NCBI GenBank assembly: GCA_023653785.1
Contig: JAMKCH010058324.1
Span: 1 to 64,000 of the forward strand
Length of the DNA stretch: 64,000 nucleotides
Source of the DNA: Ophioderma brevispina
Lineage: Eukaryota; Echinodermata; Ophiuroidea; Amphilepidida; Ophiodermatidae
Direction of reading: 5' to 3'
In this document: positions 55,781 to 64,000 of the stretch, piece after piece
How positions within the stretch are numbered: the stretch's first letter is position 1
How the letters are laid out: every line of letters starts with the position of its first letter
Notes under the pieces: generated by a model
The model's database searches: none
What the model saw: the letters and a program-made list of their open reading frames with translations, nothing else
Told to the model about the DNA's origin: nothing
Translations under genes and position numbers: made by a program

Positions 55781-57432
55781 ATGGAGGAATTGGAATCCGG
55801 TATTGCTAAACTTCAACCAGGAAAAGCAGTAGGCCTTGATAATATCTCAACTGAGCAGCTGAAAAACTTCGGCCCAGTAGCAAAGGAATGGCTTCTTGAG
55901 CTCTACAATTGCTGCCTTATTTCCCACAGGTTCCCAAAGATCTGGAGGAAAGCATATGTTATGGTACTCCTAAAGCCTGGGAAAGATCCATATAATCCCA
56001 AAAGCTATAGACCAATATCACTCCTCAGCCATACCTACAAGCTCTTTGAACGTCTCCTGCTCAACCGTATCGCACCTGTGATAGACGAACACCTAATACC
56101 AGAACAAGCAGGTTTCCGGCCATGCAAATCAACACATAGAGGATGGTTTTTAGAAGGGACTGGTAACCGGAGTTGTGTTCGTTGATCTATCAGCAGCTTA
56201 CGACACTGTTAATCACAGATGCCTACTCCATAACAATTTGGAATTCACCAAGGATATCCGCCTGACTGAGCTAATCAAAGGATTGCTTTCAAACAGGATG
56301 TTCTTTGTTCAGCTAGGAGCGAAGAAGAGTCGATGGCGTAAGCTCAAGAATGGTCTACCACAAGGGAGCGTGCTTGCACCTCTCCTGTTTAATATCTATA
56401 CCAACGACCAACCTAGGAGTGCAGGAACCACTTCACAGTTGTAGAAGAGAGACTCTCCAAAGCTTTGGATCAACTCACTCCTTACTACGAGAAAAACACC
56501 TACGTGCAAATCCATCCAAGACACAAGTGTGTGCTTTCCATCTACGCAACCGTGAAGCCAAACGTCAGCTTAATGTAACCTGGTCTGGTACACCCCTGGA
56601 GCACTGTGATAACCATGTCTACCTAGGAGTTACCTTGGACCGCACTCTCTCTTATAAGACCCACATAAAGAAGACGAAGAATAAAGTTTATTCACGCAAT
56701 AATATCTTGAACAAACTCACTGGCACAAGATGGGGTGCTCGCCCACATACCCTAAGATCGACGGCACTTGCCCTGTGCTACTCATGTGCAGAGTATGCTT
56801 GCCCTGTATGGGAAAGATCAACCCTTGCCAAGAAGCTGGATTCAGCATTAAATGCCTCCTGCCGGCTTATCACAGGATGTCTTCGTCCAATACCAACGGA
56901 GAACTTATACATCCTAGCAGGAATTGCTCCACCAGACATCCGTCGTAGTGTAGCGAACATGCAAGAGCGTAGCTGCCAAGTATCTAATGTGAAGCACCCT
57001 ATGTCTGAACAGATACCTGCTGCCAACCGCCTTAAATCCAGAGAGAATTTCTTAAACAAAGTCCAACCTCTTGAATCAGTCTCTAAGGAGTATAAGAGAG
57101 TCGCATTGTGGAAAGAAAGACTTGCTGTCAACCAATTAACATCTATTGGTATTGAAGCTGGTGAGCATCTTCCACATGGAGCTGACTCCTCATGGGCTAA
57201 ATGGCGATGCCTCAACAGATTGAGAACCAGAACTGGCCGATCTAAAGTTTCCTTGCAGAAGTGTGGCTACCTGATAGCAGATCAAGATACTAGCTGTGGT
57301 TCAGCACCTCAGACTATGGAACATCTCTTGGTCTGCCCACTGTTGGAGCACCAATGCACAAATAAGGACCTTGCGAAATTTAATGAAGCAGCCAGACGTT
57401 GCAGTACCCATCTCTGGCTGGGTCATATTTGA
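55781..57432 (+). pseudogene. Nested LINE: reverse transcriptase and C-terminal region
   Basis: 55,781-56,140 reads LQPGKAVGLDNISTEQLKNF, SYRPISLLSHTYKLFERLLL and EQAGFRP (RT fingers). After a shift, 56,175-56,400 reads FVDLSAAYDTVNH and LPQGSVLAPLLFNIYTND. Immediately after NDQP the YADD box and about 20 residues are missing, a deletion in the catalytic palm. A single open segment of 360 codons (56,350-57,432) then covers NPSKTQVCAF, YLGVTLDRTLSYKTHI, CPVWERS, LITGCLRPIP, LAGIAPPDIRR and a C-terminal cysteine-histidine cluster ending CP near 57,340. The long intact thumb and tail with a lost active site mark a recently dead copy. Confidence 0.88.
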
Positions 57433-57476
57433 GAATCACTGTGTTTGGACACGATAAGAAGAAGAAGAAGAAGAAG

Positions 57477-57488
57477 AATGTGTCTAGG
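57477..57488 (+). repeat. Target-site duplication, right copy
   Basis: AATGTGTCTAGG, directly after the (AAG)n tail of the inserted LINE. Confidence 0.92.
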
Positions 57489-57939
57489 GGTATAAGACAA
57501 GGGTGTCCCTTACCTGCAATGCGATTTATTTTAGCAGTAGAAAATTGGGCTCAATTATTCGTCAAAACTAAAGTATTAAGATCTGTCAGCTTGTCAATGA
57601 CACTACCTTCTTCGTCAAAAACATAAAATCGGCTAAGATGGCCGTTCAGGCTATTGAAACCTTTGGTAAGGTGACCGGAAACCAAGCTTGATAAGAGTTA
57701 GACTGAGATTCTATGGTTAGGAAAAAACCGCCTCCAAATCAATCTTTTGATGGTATACCGTGGTCATATGGTTCCATCAAATCTTTAGGTGTTTATTTCT
57801 GCAAAAACACAGTTGAATCAAACAAAATGACCTGATAAATTAGAAAAATTGAAGAAAATTCCAGATAATTGGAGAAAAAGAAATATTACCTTCATCGGCA
57901 AGGTGACAGTTCTCAAATCCCTTGCGTTAATATATAATA

Positions 57940-58020
57940 ATATACATATATATATATATATCTATATATATATATAGATTGAATATATATATAATTATAA
58001 TATATATATTTGCATAGATC
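57940..58020. repeat. (TA)n microsatellite
   Basis: ATATATATATATCTATATAT and similar, interrupted by GATTGAATAT. Lies in the 3' half of the L1-like element. Confidence 0.95.
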
Positions 58021-58185
58021 ACTATGAGTTTGGACCACTCTGTATTCATAAAATCAATGTGCGGCGTGAGGGAATGGTCAGTGGCTTAACGGGTAATTGA
58101 TTCACTTCATTTGTTGATTGCATTTACTCTGTGCTTGCACTGGATGAGAACACAAAGGCGAATCGGTACTGTCTGCAGATTGAGT

Positions 58186-58189
58186 CGAT

Positions 58190-58236
<47 letters not shown>

Positions 58237-58276
58237 TATATATTATATATCTATATATATTATATATATATATCCG
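58186..58276. repeat. (TA)n microsatellite
   Basis: About 90 bases of nearly pure TATATA with single-base phase breaks. Interrupts the L1-like element. Confidence 0.95.
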
Positions 58277-58900
58277 TGATCAAATCCGTCGATCAAAATG
58301 ATGAAGCAGAGTTAACCGTAAACTTTGATTGGACCCTAATAAGACATAACATTTCGAGATATATGATCTGGTAAAAGTAAAAACAATTCGAATATAAGCA
58401 AGACATTCATGACCCAAATCAGAGCCAAAACTAAGATGGATTAGCCGGGAATATAATGATTCGCAGGGGAGGAATGGAAAGTGTTAAATGACTTACAATT
58501 TGATAGAATTGGTGGCATACCTCTCTGTCTGCACTATAACTTACAGACCATTCACTTCAAAATTACCTAAAATATCACCATTTATGAAGCTAGGAGTATT
58601 TTAAGGCGCGACAAAAACACAAACTGTGTCCAAAGACAAAAGATGGGGCGTTAAATGAAGTTCTGTGGTAAAAAAGTTGGATCACCTATAAAGGAAACCT
58701 TTCTTAATCAGGGAATGGGTCAAATTAAACAATATTTAAAAACAAAATAGATTGTTAACTGATAATGGTTTTATTTCATTTCATGATATCTAATAAAAAG
58801 GTTCCAAAACAATATTTAGTGTAAATTGCCTTTTCACATTAAAAATACAAAATGTTACTGTCCATTCAATTAGCTTAGACCTTCGGGTTTTTAATATATT

Positions 58901-61900
58901 AGGAAGGTAGAGGGCCGGGAAAAAATCGTGCAAAAGAAAGAGGTGGTTATTCACCGAAATACCCCCAAAAGGATTTTTTAAATTTCAAAAACATATGATG
59001 GAATTTTACCTACAAATCTTTGAAATTTGACCCGTTTCCCCTCAAAGTTGCAAATGATCTGTCTAACGTTCTGCTACCATTAACAAATGACGCGTGAGGT
59101 GATCTTTGGTATTATACATAAAGAGGTAGGAAGCGACTATCGATTTAGTAGCGATATACCCACTGCGATCAATATCGCCGGAACCAGAAGACCTTGGTCG
59201 GACAGTGACCTGCAAATATTGTGTCATCTTCTCTAACTATTGTGTCTCTTCTCTGTCATCTTCTACTGTCAAAGAGGATGCAAACGGTCTCGTTTTTATT
59301 TTTTTTCACACATATCTTTTAAATGGAACATTCATGAAATAAGTTTATGCTCATTACGAATATTCGGATGGTTCCGATTCCTTGGCGATTGATGATGGCC
59401 AAAACATCGCCGAACAGAAATTGAACAGAAATGGAGTTAAGAACTACTTTTCCGCAATGACCTCAAAAATCTTGTGGGTAATTAAATGAATACCAACTTT
59501 TCTTTCAAGATTTCTTCCCGACACCAATACCTTCTATAATATTGACTGTCCCACAGTCTCCGGCTCTGTTCACGGATTCAGGGCACAGTAGGTTCATTTG
59601 CCCCCCCCTTAAATCAAACTTATTACAACAAGTCGCACTCACAAACCACGATTGCATCCAATGTATCTACAAAAATCAACAACTAAAATCCTAAAAAAAA
59701 TCAGATCACTGGGCCCCTCCCTGGACCCTTGGACATAGGTCTTTTAATACGCGCTGACACCTTTACTCCAATGGCCGGCCCATACGCCGAGCGCGCCCTC
59801 TAAACGAAACCAACTTGTCCACGGATTGATTACATTCCAAATACTACGCGTGGGGATTTGTTGACTCGAGAGATTGTAGTCTTCAATACCAGTCGTTTCA
59901 TACCACAGACACTGAGAGGGTCTACTCTAATATTAATTCAAAAACCGACGGGTCTAAGGCTAATTGAATGGGGAACAGTACGTACATTGGGGCAAAAAAA
60001 ACACATTTTAAAAGATTTAAAATTAGAAGAGCACAATCAAAGAAGATCGATTGTGTTCTATCTCCCCCTGAAGAAATTAAGGGTAAAACATGTTGCAACT
60101 GAAAAGGAAGTAACAACCAAATGTTCTAACGTCTTGTAAAAAGAAAGAAAATAGTTCGTGCGAAATATCATTGGCAAAGAAAGAGAGAGTAAATGGCTTA
60201 ATAATGGGAAATACGATCACCGGAAGAAAAATATGGATTTAAGTGAGCAAATCGGTGAAAACAGAATAATTATCAAAATTCAAACTCTCAAAATGAAATT
60301 ATGGATAATGGCCTGGTTGTACTGAGAATATATTCTTCATTTTTTTGTCAAAGGAAAATTTTATTACCATTTCTGGAAATGGACTAAGACTCTATTACAG
60401 GACACCTTTCCAAATGAAACGGTGAACTTAGATGATTTTTGGTCTCAATTTATCCAGGAGGATTCAAAGATGGAGAAAGATGATGCATAAGGAATTGGTA
60501 AGGCATATCGGCGCGAAAAGAAGTAATCTGTAGTTCGCGCAGTTATTATTGTCTAATTATTACTTTTCAATACTAGGGGATGTCAAGTGCACACAGTGCA
60601 CATTTGATTGGAAAGGAATAAAACATCATTAACAAATTTCTTTTCCTACATATCAGTCACCAGTAGATGTTTAAAATCATGCCTTGCATTGACTCGAGCA
60701 AATAATAGCACTGTTTGATATCCAATAATCCGGTACGGTATGCAGAGGATTTAAAGCACTTTTTATCTGGAAGTACAGAGCCATGTTATTACCCACCACA
60801 GTGAAAAAGATTCAGGTGCTCAATGTATCACCCGCGATAAGATTGAGATTTTTTCTTTCCGACGCAAAGCATAAAATATGAATAAATAAACCTAGGCTTC
60901 TATGTGCGTTCAATTAACTTTCTTCGGAACGCTTTATATTTTCATCATTTTTAAAAAAAACAAAGGTATGAACAAAAATCCATGAAAAGAAGAAAGTTGT
61001 TTGGCAGACGTGACCTAAACATATTTTTTTTATGCAGAAACAAAAACTTAACTTCAGTAACTTGCCGCGTAACCCCCCATTTCTATTTTACCGTGTTAAC
61101 ATAGGTCGCTAGACCCCTTCTTTTGTATTTTTCTAAATACAAGGTGGTAAATTGAATAAAATGAGTCGGTCCAGCCAAGATAGTTAGGATCTGTTTGCAC
61201 AAAGATGTGAGGTCACAGCGTACCCAGCAACATATCCACCATGAGTATTGTTCACATTAGTTTCTTTTTTCACTAAATGATGGAAATATTACAGTCAAAA
61301 TTATTGAACTCACAGTAGTACCTCAAAGTTTATTTTAATCGCGAAACAGAGGCCGCTCAATCAAAACTGGGTAGACATTTGATAATAGGAGTCCCAAGTA
61401 TAAAAATGAGGGTATCCATTGATTCGCGTCCTGCGCCTCTTAACGACATCATACAGGAGCATGACGGAATCAATGGCATTTGCGTACTTGGGGCCTTCTA
61501 TGGAACGTCTACCCTAAAATGGGCGGGGATAACGAGGCTTGGACATCTTCAGATGCATGGGACAGTCACACTGGCTCTGCAGTTAGCCAAATAAAAAAGG
61601 GGAATCTGGAAAGGGAAGTCAAAAGTGCTTTGTTGCGCTACAATCCAGGTGGATTACTTATCAAGAAAAGCCCACTATTTTGCTGTGAGTACAATGTGCG
61701 ATAGTGTAGTCCCTTGAAACATGGCAACCTTTGCAAATGCCATACCCAATAAATGGTTAATATAATATTTATTATTATTTATGAGTGGGACATGGTTTTA
61801 CTTCGGGGAAGTATGTAATCAAAAGAACAACGTTTCCTTTGATCCCATGGGTCAATTTGTACAAAAATAAAATTGAGAAAAAAATTAAATCATTTTAATT

Positions 61901-63654
61901 AATTTGTGTTAAAATTATGCTTGTATATTATATTCAATGCATGGTGAAAAGAAACTTCGAACGCAAATAATTATGTCTACAATAACCTGAAATGCTTAAT
62001 GATTCAAGAAATTAAAAATAGAATTAGATTCAAAACAAAATAAAATCTCACCTGTTGTAGGCTAAAAGCTGCTTAAGATCTTATAATATGTTTTAAGTTA
62101 TTTGTTCTTTGTAACATGTACAGTAGTTTAAGTTTCAATAATTGTTAATTGTTTCTGGAACTGTATACACTTGTTACTTTGTTTTTAATACTGATTATAA
62201 TGTGAAATTTTGAGCGTTTTTGTAGTACTGTCCGTTGGGCCGAAAAAACGTTTACTGATTCGAAATGGAATTGTCGTTTCCAAGCTGTTTCCATAACAAC
62301 ACATGTTGCCCACTTATGTTAGGATACAGAGGAACACAAAAAACCATTTCAGTCATGCTAAAAAATTACTACTAAGTACTAACGCTTTGGGGCTAAAACG
62401 AGTGTAAAAGTCATGGTTTGTGTGTTAAATATGATTTTGGTGGGATCACAGAATTGGAACCTAGTTGAGAAGAAATTGCAAAAACGAGTGCATTGTGGGT
62501 TGACGCTCTGGGGCTATTTATCCCTAAGTACTGACATGTGTTTGTAACGTACAGTAAAGTATAGGCACAGTGCAATGAATTATGGATTGATTCAAAACAC
62601 CTTCTGAGCTTAGTACGCAGAGACTGACTGTAATACATGCAGTACTAAATGCATCGTGTTTGTACTATCGTAGATTGCAAAATTATTAAGTGAGACCTCC
62701 ATGCAGTATTTCGATAGGGTGAATATTGAAATGGGGTTCAATCCCCGGCCAAGCGAGACTAGGCCTTGTTGCCCATTCACAAAACATTATTGTGTCCATG
62801 GTACAAGGCTCCTCACAAATCGACTTATTGGAACACTGATGGCATTCAGTCTACAATGGTCTGTTAATGACAGAAAACTTATGCCATGGTTGGACAGGAT
62901 GTGAAATCCGCTTTGGCTCTAATTCATAATTACAATGTTGGCCCATTTTGGGCCCCAAATAAAAACGTTAGCTGTGTTACGTGTGCATTTGATATAAGAA
63001 GGCATTATTTCTCCAATGCTGTGTGTGATTAAGGTTTTTAATGATATTTTCGTGCTAAAAGTTAATTTATGTTCAAATAACAACGTTTAAATGAAAAAAT
63101 TGATGGTGTTTTCAACCTGATGAATTCAATAAAAACATCCAAGCTATCTTAGATGTGAAATAAGGTATTTTAGGTCAACATTAATTACTAGCTGAATTTA
63201 CTATTACATTGTATGAGTACCAGAAACCATTTACCTGTGGCCATTAAAATAATTCATCTTACCTTCACGGTGCATGGACAGACCTAAACGTTTAATGAGG
63301 TCTCGTATTTGAAATCTACTATAATGTGAAATTAAATGTCTGAATACGATTTTAACCCAGCACAACCTCCTGAATTTCAACCTCTCTAATAAGGGAATAA
63401 TAGTCTCACATAGTACCAGTGGAACTGTAATTTTTGTGAAATTCATAGATAATCTTGCAGCCAATGTTTTTTCTAATCAAAGATTGTATGAGGATTCCAA
63501 AAATCATGGGGCATATTTTTAACAATGTTATTATATAAGGGGAAAAAGTTCATACAGGGGTCAAAATATAAAGAGGGGTAAAATGTGAAAGTATACATCA
63601 TGTTCAGTACCTTTCACAGGTTACAGAAAGGTATAGTTTTGCCCTATCCGAGGT
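58901..63654. other. Unassigned AT-rich sequence
   Basis: No recognised gene. The largest open segment (59,858-60,139, +, 93 codons) is lysine-rich with LRLIEWGTVRTLGQKKHILK; it could be a scrap of an L1-type linker but the match is too vague to call. Other frames (61,379-61,704, 62,701-62,904, 63,231-63,464) show no motif. Poly-A/T runs and AATAATTATT-type tails near 61,770 may mark old retroelement ends. Confidence 0.35.
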
Positions 63655-64000
63655 AGCTCATTCCGTAGCGTTGCACGTCGTCCGTACCTACCTCCTCAAC
63701 GCTACGTCCGCGCGTTGCGGTATACGTTATGAACCCTTATGGCCTTCACAACGCGTTGCAAAAGCCTTCCCAACGCGGTGCGAGCTTCACAAAACACGGT
63801 TTACACTTCACACGCTTGTGAAAGCCAATAGGGTCATAACGTATGCCGCAACGCGTTTGCGAAGGTGTGCAACGCGTTGTGATGAAGGTCGCAACGCGTT
63901 GTGAGGATTTTATTTTTTGAAAATACTCACAGAATTCATGATTGATTGGCCGACACCATAAAGACAACGCGTTGCGAAATTTTCGCACGCGTTGTCTGCA
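63655..64000. repeat. CAACGCGTTG cluster with a nested inverted repeat
   Basis: At least ten full or near copies of CAACGCGTTG (itself a palindrome) occur from about 63,671 to the window end, spaced 15-80 bases. GCGTTGCGGTATACGTTATG, then AACCCTTATGGC (63,712-63,743), pairs with GCCAATAGGGTCATAACGTA, then TGCCGCAACGC (63,823-63,853). The segment is CpG-rich in an otherwise AT-rich region and runs off the window edge. Confidence 0.85.

Larger units (their letters stand above)
54480..57476 (+). mobile_element. Nested non-LTR retrotransposon with (AAG)n tail
   Basis: A 2,997-bp insertion in the L1-like element, bounded by a perfect 12-bp target duplication and ending in AAGAAGAAGAAGAAG. It carries one ORF2-like unit: AP endonuclease (54,630-55,100), linker (55,100-55,780) and RT with a long C-terminal region (55,781-57,432). 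No ORF1 is visible, so it is either 5'-truncated or of a single-ORF family. Motif style fits the broad I/jockey-like group; I do not assign a clade. Only a handful of frameshifts, fewer than in other elements here, suggests it is the youngest LINE in the window. Confidence 0.9.
57489..58880 (+). pseudogene. L1-like RT palm/thumb and C-terminal remains
   Basis: From 57,483 reads VSRGIRQGCPLPAMRFILAVEN; then NDTTFFVKNI around 57,597-57,630, where F-A-D-D-T is expected and the first aspartate is asparagine as read; then FGKVTGNQA, KSLGVYFCKNTVESNKM near 57,775-57,830, and GKVTVLKS near 57,895 in shifted frame. After the AT repeat, FDRIGGIP (about 58,500) and GSPIKETFLNQGMGQIK (about 58,680-58,730) are recognisable L1 C-terminal blocks. 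Stops and shifts throughout. Confidence 0.75.
53925..58900 (+). mobile_element. L1-like LINE, split by a nested LINE
   Basis: Endonuclease sequence at 53,935-54,270, part of the RT at 54,380-54,479, then, after the inserted LINE (54,480-57,476), the rest of RT at 57,489-57,940 and C-terminal blocks at 58,450-58,880. The RT frame is exactly continuous across the target duplication (VNGWVFEQFNVSRG). A large part between endonuclease and RT palm is missing. AT microsatellites interrupt the 3' half. Motif style (RGIRQGCPL, TFGKVTG, GKVTVLKS) is that of L1/Tx1-type elements. Confidence 0.8.

Noticed and set aside
58040..58160. Possible tRNA or SINE head (AATGGTCAGTGGCTTAACGG)
   Set aside because: Box A is imperfect and no box B is found at the right distance.
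59858..60139. 93-codon lysine-rich frame as an L1 linker
   Set aside because: Similarity is only in general charge pattern; no conserved motif supports it.

Overview
The window looks like repeat-dense, AT-rich animal nuclear DNA, most plausibly from a marine invertebrate; I cannot name the species. The basis is CR1-like, L1-like and other AP-endonuclease non-LTR retrotransposons, a Ty3/gypsy LTR retrotransposon, tRNA-derived SINEs, long inverted-repeat elements and many microsatellites. I see no convincing host protein-coding gene, no intact cellular tRNA or rRNA gene, and no bacterial-style operon. Nearly all coding sequence is broken retroelement sequence, so the coordinates of decayed elements are approximate.

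Layout. 1-17,652 is one giant imperfect palindrome: arms of about 8.9 and 8.7 kb around a 19-base spacer at 8,925-8,943, with the left arm running off the window edge. Each arm carries, from outside in, a broken non-LTR reverse transcriptase, a 'GCCGCCATCTTG' dispersed repeat, an (AAT)n-tailed retroelement end, two direct copies of a repeat rich in the motif GATGAGCGGAAAGC with a two-unit ~200-bp tandem between them, a poly-C tract, and a tRNA-derived SINE with a (TTGA)n tail. 17,653-27,730 is mostly unassigned, with an ~835-bp inverted-repeat element (20,417-21,252), a SINE (24,545-24,830) and a decayed reverse transcriptase (24,880-26,217). 27,738-38,453 is a full-length but frameshifted Ty3/gypsy element on the minus strand: two ~1.35-kb LTRs, a tRNA-Leu-like primer site, gag with a CCHC knuckle, protease, RT, RNase H, integrase and a polypurine tract. 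41,900-46,250 holds interleaved duplicated blocks, including the 3' end of a CR1-like LINE. 48,640-52,190 (minus) is a decayed CR1-like LINE interrupted by a promoter-like block (tandem CCAAT plus TATA). 52,405-53,745 is a tandem array whose units carry a YY1-like core. 53,925-58,900 is an L1-like LINE split by a second 3-kb LINE with a perfect 12-bp target-site duplication. The last 350 bases are a CpG-rich cluster of the palindrome CAACGCGTTG.

The genes do not act as one pathway; the window is a record of successive insertions and rearrangements. The two palindrome arms, the two LTRs and the duplicated blocks at 42-46 kb differ from each other largely by one-base insertions and deletions. 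That is expected of noisy single-molecule sequence as well as of old decay. The palindrome in particular could be a fold-back read or assembly artefact, and this should be settled before any biological reading of it.
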